A stretch of DNA of 64,000 nt from Streptomycetaceae bacterium (lineage in GTDB: Bacteria; Actinomycetota; Actinomycetes; Nanopelagicales; Nanopelagicaceae): NCBI GenBank assembly GCA_027483765.1, contig JAIXTW010000002.1, positions 97,394 to 161,393 on the forward strand, written 5' to 3'. Below, piece by piece: positions 1 to 7,946 of the stretch. Numbering within the stretch: position 1 is the first letter of the stretch; each line of letters begins with the position of its first letter. The notes under the pieces are model-generated. The model was not told the origin of the DNA. It saw nothing but the letters and a program-made list of their open reading frames with translations, and did no database searches. The position numbers were made by a program, and so were the translations under genes.

Positions 1-4
1 ATCT

Positions 5-10
5 AGGAGG
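5..10 (+). promoter_or_regulatory. Shine-Dalgarno site of cbiM
   Basis: A perfect AGGAGG sits 8 nt before the GTG at 19. It fixes the start of cbiM and contrasts with the many genes here that lack a Shine-Dalgarno site. Confidence 0.85.
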
Positions 11-18
11 CTCCACCT

Positions 19-696
19 GTGCATATTCCTGATGGGTTTATCGATATCCCCACCTCAGTCGCCTTTGCCGGTATCGCAACTGCCGGAATGGCGCTCTCGC
101 TCAAAGGAGCCAAATCGGCGCTCGATGAGAAGACTGCACCTCTTGCTGGTCTGACTGCAACCTTTATCTTCGCGGTACAGATGCTCAACTTTCCGGTTGC
201 TGCTGGAACAAGTGGGCACTTACTAGGCGGTGCACTAGCAGCGATTTTGGTCGGTCCTTGGGTAGCTTCGCTGGCGCTGACAGTCGTACTCGTGATGCAG
301 GCGTTGCTCTTCGCAGATGGTGGCCTCACAGCTCTTGGATTAAGTGTCTTTAACATGTCACTGATCGGAGTCTGGGTTGGATACGGAATTTTTATCTTAG
401 TAAAGAAAATTCTTCCAAAAAATAAATCTTCAATAAGCATCGCGGCATTTCTCGGCGGACTGATCTCTGTGCCATTTGCTGCAGCAGGTTTTGTGCTCCA
501 GTATGCAATTGGCGGCACCGGAACATTTTCAATTTCCCAAGTTCTCACGGCAATGATTGGAACTCATATCCTGATTGGCATCGGCGAAGGCGTGATCTCT
601 GCGCTCGCAGTTGGTGCTGTGATGGCTAGCCGTTCCGATCTGGTCTACGGTTACAAAGGTGCTTCACAAGTTCTAGAAACGAGAGTGAAAGAATGA
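19..696 (+). CDS. cbiM: Cobalt ECF transporter membrane component CbiM
   Basis: The protein is 225 aa and starts MHIPDGF, the hallmark N-terminus of CbiM, whose His2 coordinates the metal in this family. Hydrophobic segments run through most of its length, so it is an inner-membrane protein. The GTG at 19 is chosen because AGGAGG lies just upstream (5-10) and because MHIPDG must be the mature N-terminus. It heads a cbiM-cbiN-cbiQ-cbiO set; CbiM with CbiN is the substrate-capture part of a group I ECF importer for Co2+, feeding cobalamin synthesis. Any B12 riboswitch would lie upstream of the window. Confidence 0.95.
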   Translation: MHIPDGFIDIPTSVAFAGIATAGMALSLKGAKSALDEKTAPLAGLTATFIFAVQMLNFPVAAGTSGHLLGGALAAILVGPWVASLALTVVLVMQALLFADGGLTALGLSVFNMSLIGVWVGYGIFILVKKILPKNKSSISIAAFLGGLISVPFAAAGFVLQYAIGGTGTFSISQVLTAMIGTHILIGIGEGVISALAVGAVMASRSDLVYGYKGASQVLETRVKE

Positions 697-998
697 ATAA
701 GCAAAGTAAGTTTCTGATTGCAGGCTTTGTTCTCTCACTCGTCCTCGCTGGAGTTGTTTCAAACTTCGCATCTTCCAGCCCTGACGGACTCGAGAAGGTA
801 GCCGAAGATATTGGCTTCCTCGACAGTGCAAAAGAACATTCGAACGCAGATGGACCACTCGCCGATTACGGCGTCAAAGGTATCGAAAATGAACGTCTAT
901 CAACTGGTGCAGCTGGAGTAATCGGCGTGATTGCTACTGCAGGGGCTTCAACAGGACTCTTCTTGCTTTTGCGACGCAAAAACGGTGCGACCAAATAA
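693..998 (+). CDS. cbiN: CbiN-like PDGLE-domain protein of the cobalt transporter
   Basis: This 101-aa protein has an N-terminal membrane helix (about residues 8-25), the PDGLE motif near residue 30 followed by EDIGF, and a second helix near the C-terminus ending in basic residues (RRK). That two-helix, PDGLE arrangement is the CbiN family, which partners CbiM in metal capture. It overlaps the end of cbiM by 4 nt (ATGA), so translation is probably coupled. The assignment rests on motif plus neighbours. Confidence 0.88.
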   Translation: MNKQSKFLIAGFVLSLVLAGVVSNFASSSPDGLEKVAEDIGFLDSAKEHSNADGPLADYGVKGIENERLSTGAAGVIGVIATAGASTGLFLLLRRKNGATK

Positions 999-1090
999 AT
1001 ACTTCAGCTGCCGAAAAAAGTCAGGTCCACTCACACGGCCATCACCATGGCCACGATGTCGGTGAACGGCTATATATCCATCGCCACTCG

Positions 1091-1810
1091 GTGGTGCACT
1101 CGCTACCTTCACATTTAAAGATTATTGCCGTTCTTTTCTTTGTCTTAGTCGTTGTATCTACACCCATTACTTATTGGCCTGCTTTCGTTATCTTTCTAAC
1201 GTTAGTTGTTAGCGCAGCAATAGCTGGAAAAATTGCAATTCCGACGCTGGCCAAGCGGGCGCTGATCGAAATTCCATTCATATTTTTTGCAGTGCTCATG
1301 CCCTTCTTTGGTACGGGTGAACGCTTTGAATTAGGTCCACTTAATCTCTATCGCGATGGATTACTAGCCGGGCTCTCAATTGTGGCTAAGGGAACCTTGG
1401 GTGTTTTGAGCGCCGTCATTCTCTCTACGACCACTACTGCGCGCGAGATCTTGCGCGGCCTTGAGCGACTTCGGTTGCCAACAATCATGGTTCAGATTGC
1501 ATCCTTCATGTTGCGATATGTAAATGTGATCAGCGATGAGATGGAGCGAATGAAGATTGCTCGTCAGTCACGCGGCTTTGATGCCACGGGTGTCAAGCAC
1601 TGGAAAGTGATTGCCACATCTGCTGCAGCGCTCTTTATTCGCTCATATGAACGCGGTGAGCGCGTACACCTGGCCATGCTCTCTCGCGGTTTTGATGGAG
1701 AGCTACCTCATACCGAAGCGAAATCTGTAGGAACTCGCGCCTGGTTGATAGCCCTTACTATTCCTACCCTTGCCTTAATTACTTCTATCTCTTTCCAGAT
1801 GATCGGTTAA
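1091..1810 (+). CDS. cbiQ: Cobalt ECF transporter transmembrane protein CbiQ
   Basis: This 239-aa polytopic membrane protein is the T component (scaffold) coupling CbiM/N to the CbiO ATPase. The family's cytoplasmic coupling-helix signatures are visible: a segment with MKIARQSRGFD and a second with LAMLSRGFDG. The start is uncertain. GTG at 1091 is the first canonical start in frame and has no Shine-Dalgarno site. The frame stays open upstream and encodes a His-rich stretch (HSHGHHHGHD) then ERLYIHRHS, which resembles the N-terminus of actinobacterial CbiQ proteins. The real product may therefore begin near 995 at a non-canonical codon. Confidence 0.92.
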   Translation: MVHSLPSHLKIIAVLFFVLVVVSTPITYWPAFVIFLTLVVSAAIAGKIAIPTLAKRALIEIPFIFFAVLMPFFGTGERFELGPLNLYRDGLLAGLSIVAKGTLGVLSAVILSTTTTAREILRGLERLRLPTIMVQIASFMLRYVNVISDEMERMKIARQSRGFDATGVKHWKVIATSAAALFIRSYERGERVHLAMLSRGFDGELPHTEAKSVGTRAWLIALTIPTLALITSISFQMIG

Positions 1811-1813
1811 AAC

Positions 1814-2560
1814 ATGAGCAACCACCCGAGTTTGTTAATTAACAATTTGGCATTTGCTTACCCCGACGGCAACCAAGCTCTCTACGGAGTAAACCTCCGC
1901 GTTGAAAAAGGTGAGCGGGTAGCTCTGCTTGGTCCTAACGGCGCAGGCAAGACCACTCTAGTACTTCATATGAATGGTATCCATCAGACTATGCAAGGCG
2001 AAGTTTTCATCGCCGGTGAAAAAGTTGATTCAAAGAATAAGGAATCGATTCGAAATATTCGCTCAAAGGTTGGAATCGTTTTCCAAGATCCTGATGATCA
2101 GTTGTTTATGCCCACTGTTGGCGAAGATGTTGCATTTGGTCCGTACAACATGGGCGTGCGCGGAGCAGAACTCGATGCAGTTGTTGACTACGCATTGAAT
2201 TTGGTCGGCATGAGCGAATTTAAAGATCGCCCACCGCACCACCTTTCGTTCGGACAACGCAGACGCGTTGCCGTTGCGACAGTTCTTGCCATGAAGCCAG
2301 AAATCTTGGTCATGGATGAACCATCTTCAAATCTTGATCCTGCTAGTCGCCGCGAATTGGCAGATATTCTGCGCTCACTTGATGTCACAATCGTGATGGT
2401 CACTCACGATCTTCCCTACGCCCACGAACTCTGCGAGCGAGCGGTGATTCTCTCAGGCGGAATTATTGTGGCCGACGATAAGACTGATTCGATTTTAAGA
2501 AATGCAGCGTTGCTAGCTACGCACCGTCTTGAATTACCGGTTGGGTTTACTCTTTCCTAA
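1814..2560 (+). CDS. cbiO: Cobalt ECF transporter ATPase CbiO
   Basis: This 248-aa ABC ATPase powers the cobalt importer from the cytoplasmic face. Walker A GPNGAGKT is at residues 40-47, the Q-loop glutamine at 91, the signature LSFGQ at 144-148 (a conservative variant of LSGGQ) and Walker B ILVMDE at 164-169, with an H-loop in MVTHDL. It begins 3 nt after the cbiQ stop and closes the operon. Its last 27 nt overlap the end of the convergent DMT transporter gene. Confidence 0.96.
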   Translation: MSNHPSLLINNLAFAYPDGNQALYGVNLRVEKGERVALLGPNGAGKTTLVLHMNGIHQTMQGEVFIAGEKVDSKNKESIRNIRSKVGIVFQDPDDQLFMPTVGEDVAFGPYNMGVRGAELDAVVDYALNLVGMSEFKDRPPHHLSFGQRRRVAVATVLAMKPEILVMDEPSSNLDPASRRELADILRSLDVTIVMVTHDLPYAHELCERAVILSGGIIVADDKTDSILRNAALLATHRLELPVGFTLS

Positions 2561-3448
2561 AGTAATTCGCTCTTGCGCAATCGCAGCACCTAGCAGCACG
2601 ATCAACGCACCTACTGGTTCATTCCAGGTGATTGATTCGTTTAAGAAGATAATTCCCACGATGATGGCTACAAGCGGTGTTAAGTAGGTAACCGAGCTTG
2701 CAATTGCACTGCCGGCCAACTGCATCACTTTAAAATTCCATAGGTAGGCAAATCCACTACCAAAGACTCCCAAACCAATCATGCCCAGAATCGGTCCAAT
2801 TCGATACTCATCTTTTGCAATTCCGTCATAAAGATAGAAGGGTAATAAAGTAATTGCTGCAAGTGTCAGCTGCATCGCCATCAAAGATTCGGCTTGAAGT
2901 TTGAGTGGGATTACATATTTGCGGGTATAAGGAAATGAAATTCCGTAACAACTTACTGCAAGTAACAGAACCAGAATTGCCCACAGTGGGTTATCGCCTA
3001 ACCCTTTCCATGCACCAAGCACGGTAAGAACTCCAAAGAAACCAAGGAGCAACCCAAAGAGTTGAGCTGGTTTTGGTTTTTCTGCCCGATTGATTACAAG
3101 AATTGCAATGATTGTCATTAGTGGAGTGACAGCATTAATAATGCCCGCCAAGATTGACGTTACCTCTGTTTCAGCAAGTGCGAAGAGAATTCCAGGAATC
3201 ACATTAAGCAACATCGCCACAACCCAAAGATGAAATTGCACTCTACGATCTTTGGGTAGGGAAATACCTTTCACCTTCGCATAAATAAGAAGTGCCAGTG
3301 CACCTAAGGCACAGCGTCCAAAGGCAACACCAAATGGGGTAAGAAATTCAAGCCCTAACTTGATAAAGATAAATGAACAGCCCCAGACGATGCCGAGTGC
3401 AATGTACGCAGGAATCCAAGAACTCTGACGTTGCCCCGACTGATTCAC
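2534..3448 (-). CDS. DMT-superfamily (EamA) transporter
   Basis: This 304-aa protein has about ten hydrophobic segments arranged as two repeated EamA halves, with motifs typical of the family such as WGCSFIFIKLGL at the N-terminus and SVTYLTPLVAIIVG in the second half. Members export metabolites or amino acids; the substrate cannot be told. Its 3' end overlaps cbiO on the other strand by 27 bp. A TAAAGT hexamer lies 10 nt upstream of the ATG and may be its -10 box. Confidence 0.88.
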   Translation of the reverse strand: MNQSGQRQSSWIPAYIALGIVWGCSFIFIKLGLEFLTPFGVAFGRCALGALALLIYAKVKGISLPKDRRVQFHLWVVAMLLNVIPGILFALAETEVTSILAGIINAVTPLMTIIAILVINRAEKPKPAQLFGLLLGFFGVLTVLGAWKGLGDNPLWAILVLLLAVSCYGISFPYTRKYVIPLKLQAESLMAMQLTLAAITLLPFYLYDGIAKDEYRIGPILGMIGLGVFGSGFAYLWNFKVMQLAGSAIASSVTYLTPLVAIIVGIIFLNESITWNEPVGALIVLLGAAIAQERITLGKSKPNR

Positions 3449-3468
3449 GGTCTGACTTTACTTAAGAG

Positions 3469-3541
3469 TGGGCCCAGACAGGCTCGAACTGTCGACCCAC
3501 GGATTAAAAGTCCGTTGCTCTACCGGCTGAGCTATAGGCCC
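3469..3541 (-). tRNA. tRNA-Lys(TTT)
   Basis: On the minus strand a full cloverleaf folds: the acceptor arm GGGCCTA pairs with TGGGCCC, the D-arm is GCTC...GAGC, the anticodon stem ACGGA/TCCGT encloses CTTTTAA with anticodon TTT, and the T-loop is TTCGAGC. The discriminator is A and no CCA is encoded. It sits just downstream of tsaC, which is itself needed for t6A37 on ANN-decoding tRNAs such as this one. Confidence 0.97.
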
Positions 3542-3544
3542 CAC

Positions 3545-3571
3545 AAAAAACTAGCGTTAACTGCGCGCTAG
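3545..3571 (-). terminator. Rho-independent terminator after tsaC
   Basis: Read on the minus strand, CTAGCG and CGCTAG form a 6-bp stem around a 9-nt loop, followed at once by TTTTTT. It lies between the tsaC stop and tRNA-Lys and probably ends tsaC transcription. Confidence 0.6.
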
Positions 3572-3589
3572 AAGTCGAACTTTATCACC

Positions 3590-4555
3590 TTAGCGCCCGC
3601 GGCTGGCACGCAGTAATCGGTCGCGAATTGCAATAGCCACGTCATCTCCTGCGGGTTGGTTCACCACCACGCGAGTTAATGAACGCTCATCAGCACTCCT
3701 TAGCGCTGCATAAAGAAGTCGAGCAAACTCTTCATTATTTGAAGGCGATGCCAGGCGCACAACATCTGCAGGTGTTGGAACGTTGGAAAGTGCGATAAAT
3801 CCGTCACCGCTTATTGGGGTCACATCCAAGATGACTTGCGCTGCGGGCGAGTAATGGTTTTCAAGTGAGCCACTTACTCGAATATCTGAAATTGAATCAG
3901 CCAATCCAAGACCAGTTACCTCAGTAATCATCTCTGCGGTAATTGCACCGGGTCTCAAAACTCTTGGCGCACTGCCAGTGCAATCAATGATTGTTGATTC
4001 AACACCAACGCTCGATGGTCCGCCATCAAGGATGAGATCGCCCTCAATCAAATACTCTGCAAGTTCTGCTCGCACCGCATCAGCTGAAGTTGGTGATACA
4101 TGACCGAATCGATTGGCGCTCGGCGCCGCAATTCCTTTTCCGCCAAGCTTCTTAAATTCTGCAAGAAGAGTAAGTGCCACAACATGGTCGGGTACGCGAA
4201 GGCCAACTGTCGCTTGTCCGCCAGTAACAAAATCTTGTGCGAGATGAGATCGCTTAAAAATAAGGGTCATCGGCCCTGGCCAGTATTTACGTCCAAGTGC
4301 AATTGCATATTCGGGAATCTCCTCGGCCCACTCAGAGATATCTGCCATCTCACTCACGTGAACAATGAGCGGATGATCAGCCGGACGACCTTTAGCTTTA
4401 TAAATTCTGGCCACGGCGGCAGCGTTTGTGGCATCGGCGCCCAGTCCGTAGACAGTCTCTGTCGGTAGCGCAACCAGAAAGCCCGCTTTGAGTTGCTGAG
4501 CGGCACGGGCCATCGAATCTGCAGTGCAGTTAGATACGAATTGCCCGCTACTCAT
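3590..4555 (-). CDS. tsaC: L-threonylcarbamoyladenylate synthase, Sua5/YrdC/TsaC family
   Basis: This enzyme makes threonylcarbamoyl-AMP from threonine, bicarbonate and ATP, the first step of the t6A37 tRNA modification. The protein is 321 aa from the ATG at 4555. PTETVYGLG (residues 31-39) and KGRP (55-58) are the conserved YrdC active-site motifs, and PSANRFGHVSPT follows later. The length indicates the two-domain Sua5 form with a C-terminal domain, not the short TsaC. A start at 4621 would add 22 residues that look non-coding and overlap the divergent gene, so I reject it. Confidence 0.93.
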   Translation of the reverse strand: MSSGQFVSNCTADSMARAAQQLKAGFLVALPTETVYGLGADATNAAAVARIYKAKGRPADHPLIVHVSEMADISEWAEEIPEYAIALGRKYWPGPMTLIFKRSHLAQDFVTGGQATVGLRVPDHVVALTLLAEFKKLGGKGIAAPSANRFGHVSPTSADAVRAELAEYLIEGDLILDGGPSSVGVESTIIDCTGSAPRVLRPGAITAEMITEVTGLGLADSISDIRVSGSLENHYSPAAQVILDVTPISGDGFIALSNVPTPADVVRLASPSNNEEFARLLYAALRSADERSLTRVVVNQPAGDDVAIAIRDRLLRASRGR

Positions 4556-4594
4556 AAGAGCAATTATCCCGCCTTTTTGCGAGAAGATAACCAC

Positions 4595-5734
4595 ATGGCC
4601 GAGCGGATAAAAGTGATGCAAATTATCGCCCGTATGAATGTGGGTGGTCCGGCTGTCATTGTGGCCGAATTGATGCGAAGCCTTGATTCAACGCAATTCG
4701 AGCAAGTATTGGTTACCGGGTACTGCGATGAGAACGAAGCCGATTATCTCGATGAGGTTGCCACAGATATTAAGGCAACTCGTATTGCAGGTCTTGGCAG
4801 ATCAATATCACTAGTTACTGACCTCAGAGCATTTATTGGTCTGATTGCAATGATCAAGAAACTGAAGCCAGATGTGATTCATACCCACACTGCAAAAGCT
4901 GGAGTATTAGGTCGCCTGGCATCGATTATTGCTGGACGTGGCGCGATAAGAATTCACACTTTTCACGGTCACCTTTTGCATGGCTATTTTTCCGGATGGA
5001 AGACTCAATTAGTAATCGCGATTGAAAAGGCACTTGCTGCGCGCACTCACTACTTAATTGCAATTGGCACGGTTGTAAAGAACGACCTACTGGCCGCCGG
5101 CATCGGCAAAGCAGAGCAGTACCGCGTCTTCTTTCCTGGATTACCGAAGCCACATACTGCAGGTAAGTCCGAACTCCGCAAGGAGTTAGAGCTTGATCCG
5201 GCCACTATTTACTGCACCTTTGTGGGCCGCCTAACACAGATTAAGAGACCAGATCGTTTACTTGATATTGCAAAAGTAGTCGCCAAAGAGAATATGCCAA
5301 TTCACTTTTTAGTAGCAGGAGAAGGTGAGTTATTTGAAAGTTCTCGAGCGAGAGCAACCGCACAGAATCTACCCATCACTTTCTTGGGCTGGCGCAAAGA
5401 TATTGACCAACTATTTACAGCAAGTGATATCGCAATTCTGACAAGTGATAACGAAGGAATTCCACTCACTCTCATTCAAGCGGCGCAAGCAGCTCTGCCG
5501 ATTGTTGCTCCCGCGGTAGGGTCAATTTCCGATATCGTCGAAGATTCAAAGACAGGTTTCCTCACAAAGCCAGAACCAGCGGCGATGGCAGCGAAGGTAA
5601 TAACGCTTGCAACGGACGCAGAGTTGCGAAATCAATTGGGAGCTGCCGGCAGGGAGCGCGCAGATACTTACTTCTCACTAGCGCGAATGCTCCGAGATCA
5701 CACAGGGATCTATAACGCGCCCCACAAGAAATAA
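4595..5734 (+). CDS. Glycosyltransferase family 4 (GT-B fold)
   Basis: The protein is 379 aa from the ATG at 4595. The N-terminal Rossmann half shows NVGGPA (residues 15-20) and DVIHTHTAKAG, typical of GT4 enzymes. The C-terminal half holds the nucleotide-sugar site with VGRLTQIKRPDRLL and SDNEGIPLTLIQAAQAALP, the EX7E-like motif. It is cytoplasmic or membrane-associated and probably adds a sugar to a lipid-linked or surface glycan; donor and acceptor are unknown. Extension to 4493 would run into the divergent tsaC, so the shorter start is used. Confidence 0.9.
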   Translation: MAERIKVMQIIARMNVGGPAVIVAELMRSLDSTQFEQVLVTGYCDENEADYLDEVATDIKATRIAGLGRSISLVTDLRAFIGLIAMIKKLKPDVIHTHTAKAGVLGRLASIIAGRGAIRIHTFHGHLLHGYFSGWKTQLVIAIEKALAARTHYLIAIGTVVKNDLLAAGIGKAEQYRVFFPGLPKPHTAGKSELRKELELDPATIYCTFVGRLTQIKRPDRLLDIAKVVAKENMPIHFLVAGEGELFESSRARATAQNLPITFLGWRKDIDQLFTASDIAILTSDNEGIPLTLIQAAQAALPIVAPAVGSISDIVEDSKTGFLTKPEPAAMAAKVITLATDAELRNQLGAAGRERADTYFSLARMLRDHTGIYNAPHKK

Positions 5735-5748
5735 GAGATAATAGAGTC

Positions 5749-6453
5749 ATGAAAACTCGTACCCGTATCTCACTCCTTGCCGTAATTACCGTCACTATTG
5801 CTGCTCTAGTTGCTCCATCTGCCAATGCCGCAGCGACTCGATACATAACCATTAGTTCGCAGGGAAGCGTGAAGGTCGTCCCAGATGCAGTCCGAATTAC
5901 CGCGACTTCCACCAATGTCGCTGCCACCAGTAAGGAAGCCCTAGCTGCCACTGCAAAGACCTCTGCCGCAGTACGTGCCGCACTAACTGCTTCCAAAATT
6001 GAAAAGAAAGATATTTCAACCCAGAGCGTCTCGGTTTTCCCTGAATATAAATACGATAACAACACCTCAGTTCTTATCGGATATCGTGCATCTCAATCCT
6101 TCACCATTGTTGTGCGCGCAGCTGCTACTGCAGGTGATGTAGTGGATGCAATCGTGGCTGCCGGCGGCGATAGCCTTCAACTCAGCGGTGCCACTCCATT
6201 TGTTTTGGATAACACAAAGGCAGCAACTGCAGCTCGCACTGCAGCCGTGAAGAATGCACGTGCAAAGGCTGCATCGTATGCAACACTTCTTGGAGTAAAA
6301 CTTGGCAAGGTTACTTACCTCGTCGAGAACTCCGCACCAACTCCATATGTTCCGGTAATGGCAGTTGCAAAAACAGAAGCTGATTCAACTGTCATAGATC
6401 TAGGTGAGCAAGATGTCACCGTATCGGTAACAGTTCGTTGGAGCCTGGCGTAA
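5749..6453 (+). CDS. Secreted SIMPL-domain (DUF541) protein
   Basis: This 234-aa protein has a Sec signal peptide: a basic start, a hydrophobic core at 8-24 and a likely cut after ANA at about residue 27. The mature part matches SIMPL/DUF541 proteins: ITISSQGSVKVVPDAVRI at the start, a central KDISTQSVSVFPEY segment and a C-terminal VTVSVTVRW. These are periplasmic or extracellular proteins of poorly known role, sometimes linked to oxidative stress. GATAAT lies 6 nt before the ATG, consistent with a leaderless transcript. The family is clear, the function is not. Confidence 0.88.
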   Translation: MKTRTRISLLAVITVTIAALVAPSANAAATRYITISSQGSVKVVPDAVRITATSTNVAATSKEALAATAKTSAAVRAALTASKIEKKDISTQSVSVFPEYKYDNNTSVLIGYRASQSFTIVVRAAATAGDVVDAIVAAGGDSLQLSGATPFVLDNTKAATAARTAAVKNARAKAASYATLLGVKLGKVTYLVENSAPTPYVPVMAVAKTEADSTVIDLGEQDVTVSVTVRWSLA

Positions 6454-6456
6454 TCT
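6451..6456 (+). promoter_or_regulatory. Leaderless -10 box for the membrane protein at 6463
   Basis: TAATCT ends 6 nt before the ATG at 6463. Its first three bases are the stop codon of the SIMPL gene, so the promoter is embedded in the upstream gene's end. Confidence 0.5.
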
Positions 6457-6462
6457 AACTTC

Positions 6463-7311
6463 ATGACCCTCACTGAGCGGAAAAATGAAGCACGCAATTC
6501 GCTCATCGCTGAAATCACGGGCTACCTAGGTGGCGCCTTCGTAGTCATTTCATTAGCAGTATTCGTCAGCGAACGTTTTGATGATCTGGATAAAGTTCTA
6601 CGTAGCGGACTCTTCCTCGCACTCTTCATACTATTAGCAGCACTCGTTTTTTCGCTTGGAACATCAACCGGGTTACGGGCGCGCCTGGCCAGCGTTTTGG
6701 CGCTAGCTTCATCGATTTCACTCACAGTTGCACTGGCTACATTCTTTGAAATCAATCGAGCGCCGCTAGCTGCATTTGCGGTCGGTTCTATTGCGACAGC
6801 TGCATTTTTTTACCGGAATCGTTCCGAACTTCTTCATCTAGGAACTGCGGCTTTCTTATTTATCACTTCAATTATGGCCGCGGCAACGATTGTCCGACGT
6901 GATACCGATGCACTTACTATTCCGCTAGCCGCAGCTTTCTGGTTGGCACTGTCGGCAATCTGGATTTACTTAGCTTTCAATCGAAAGATTCAACACGTGC
7001 TGGGGTATTCACTTGCCGTGGTCTTACTTTTCTTGGCGATACAAGCACTCTTCATTCAAGACCATCGAGAGATCTCATACTTCGTTGCTGCCGCAACTGT
7101 CATTGCGCTGATGCGTCTGTACCTGATTGAGAGAATCTGGCCACTTCTCATAGCGCCGTTAGTAATCGCAAGTGTTTCAATAGCTGAATTAGTTGCCGCA
7201 ACATTGAGCGGATCAATCAGTGCAGTCTCTGGTCTCTTCATTGCGGGGGCGCTTTTGATTGCAACTTCCCTCTTTGTAATTCGCTCCATGAACCAGAAAA
7301 AGCACTCGTAA
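6463..7311 (+). CDS. Polytopic membrane protein, DUF2157-like
   Basis: This 282-aa protein has about eight hydrophobic segments beginning with ITGYLGGAFVVISLAVFV, followed by a charged loop (SERFDDLDKVLRSG). That start resembles DUF2157 membrane proteins, but I cannot confirm the family without a profile search. There is no catalytic motif. It lies 9 nt after the SIMPL gene and could be co-transcribed, although its own leaderless -10 is present. The function is unknown. Confidence 0.72.
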   Translation: MTLTERKNEARNSLIAEITGYLGGAFVVISLAVFVSERFDDLDKVLRSGLFLALFILLAALVFSLGTSTGLRARLASVLALASSISLTVALATFFEINRAPLAAFAVGSIATAAFFYRNRSELLHLGTAAFLFITSIMAAATIVRRDTDALTIPLAAAFWLALSAIWIYLAFNRKIQHVLGYSLAVVLLFLAIQALFIQDHREISYFVAAATVIALMRLYLIERIWPLLIAPLVIASVSIAELVAATLSGSISAVSGLFIAGALLIATSLFVIRSMNQKKHS

Positions 7312-7320
7312 AAGAGCGAT

Positions 7321-7349
7321 TTGGGCGTGCACGCTTAAGCCGGTACGAT
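7321..7349 (+). promoter_or_regulatory. Probable promoter of the tRNA cluster
   Basis: TTGGGC (7321-7326) and TACGAT (7344-7349) are separated by 17 nt, a standard sigma-70 layout. Initiation would fall about 9 nt before tRNA-Glu. Confidence 0.5.
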
Positions 7350-7364
7350 TTGCGAGCCTCAAAC

Positions 7365-7437
7365 GTCCCCATCGTCTAGGGGCCTAGGACATCGCCCTTT
7401 CACGGCGGTAACACGGGTTCGAATCCCGTTGGGGGCA
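7365..7437 (+). tRNA. tRNA-Glu(TTC)
   Basis: The acceptor arm GTCCCCA pairs with TGGGGGC (one T-G pair), the anticodon loop CTTTCAC carries TTC, and the T-arm ACGGG/CCCGT encloses TTCGAAT. The discriminator is A and CCA is not encoded. It is the first of three tRNAs in a row. Confidence 0.97.
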
Positions 7438-7474
7438 CTAGAGGCAAGTAAGAAGTAAGGCTTTGATTTATCAA

Positions 7475-7548
7475 GGCCCGGTAGCGCAGTTGGTTAGCGC
7501 GCCGCCCTGTCACGGCGGAGGTCGCGGGTTCAAGTCCCGTCCGGGTCG
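7475..7548 (+). tRNA. tRNA-Asp(GTC)
   Basis: The acceptor GGCCCGG pairs with CCGGGTC, the anticodon stem GCCGC/GCGGC-like arms enclose CTGTCAC with anticodon GTC, and the T-loop is TTCAAGT. The discriminator is G, as expected for tRNA-Asp; CCA is not encoded. Confidence 0.96.
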
Positions 7549-7550
7549 CA

Positions 7551-7586
7551 AGAAGAGGAAGGTGTCCACACGCCTTCTTCTTTTTT
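7551..7586 (+). terminator. Rho-independent terminator after tRNA-Asp
   Basis: GAGGAAGGTGT pairs with ACGCCTTCTTC (with G-U pairs) around a short loop, followed by TTTTTT. It separates the Glu-Asp pair from tRNA-Phe. Confidence 0.75.
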
Positions 7587-7628
7587 AACAAGTAAATATC
7601 GAAAACTAAATATAGAAAATTAAATAAT

Positions 7629-7702
7629 GGCTCGGTAGCTCAGTTGGTACGAGCGCGCGACTGAAAATCGTGAGGTCGACAGTTCGATCCTGTCCCGAGC
7701 CA
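7629..7702 (+). tRNA. tRNA-Phe(GAA)
   Basis: The acceptor GGCTCGG pairs with CCGAGCC, the anticodon loop CTGAAAA carries GAA, and the T-loop is TTCGATC. The discriminator is A with no encoded CCA. An A/T-rich stretch (7587-7628) between the preceding terminator and this gene probably holds its own promoter. Confidence 0.96.
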
Positions 7703-7730
7703 CTTCTATTTTTTGCTAAGTAATTGCTAA

Positions 7731-7934
7731 TTAGCCGGCAGAACCTGATCCGGAAGGTCCCGCTTTACGTTGTACCTGTGGAGCGCCACCGCTGCGTTGT
7801 CCGCCACGAATCTTTGATCCTGATTCAGAGTGAGTCTGGGAACCAGGTGCGCCCTTCTTATTCTTCTTCGCTTCTAGGGCAGCAAGCATCTTTGATTTCA
7901 TATCTTCGTTTTTATCGGCGTTGTTATCTGACAT
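7731..7934 (-). CDS. Small DUF5302-like protein
   Basis: This 67-aa hydrophilic protein has a short N-terminal helix rich in K/E/A (MKSKMLAALEAKKNKK) and a Gly/Ser-rich disordered tail with SKIRGGQRSGG. It matches my recollection of DUF5302, a small actinobacterial family of unknown role. TAGACT lies 6 nt before the ATG, indicating a leaderless transcript and confirming the start. It lies tail-to-tail with tRNA-Phe. Confidence 0.75.
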   Translation of the reverse strand: MSDNNADKNEDMKSKMLAALEAKKNKKGAPGSQTHSESGSKIRGGQRSGGAPQVQRKAGPSGSGSAG

Positions 7935-7940
7935 GTTCGA

Positions 7941-7946
7941 AGTCTA
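7941..7946 (-). promoter_or_regulatory. Leaderless -10 box of the DUF5302 gene
   Basis: On the minus strand TAGACT is followed by 6 nt and then the ATG at 7934. It overlaps the last codons of the upstream WecA-like gene. Confidence 0.5.

Noticed and set aside
1008..1025. An A AAA AAG run in the cbiN-cbiQ gap, a possible -1 frameshift signal joining cbiN to cbiQ
   Set aside because: The cbiN frame already stops at 998, before the run, so no ribosome would be in frame to slip there.
4493..4594. An N-terminal extension of the GT4 gene
   Set aside because: It would overlap the start of the divergent tsaC and the residues have no family match; the start at 4595 begins the Rossmann motif properly.
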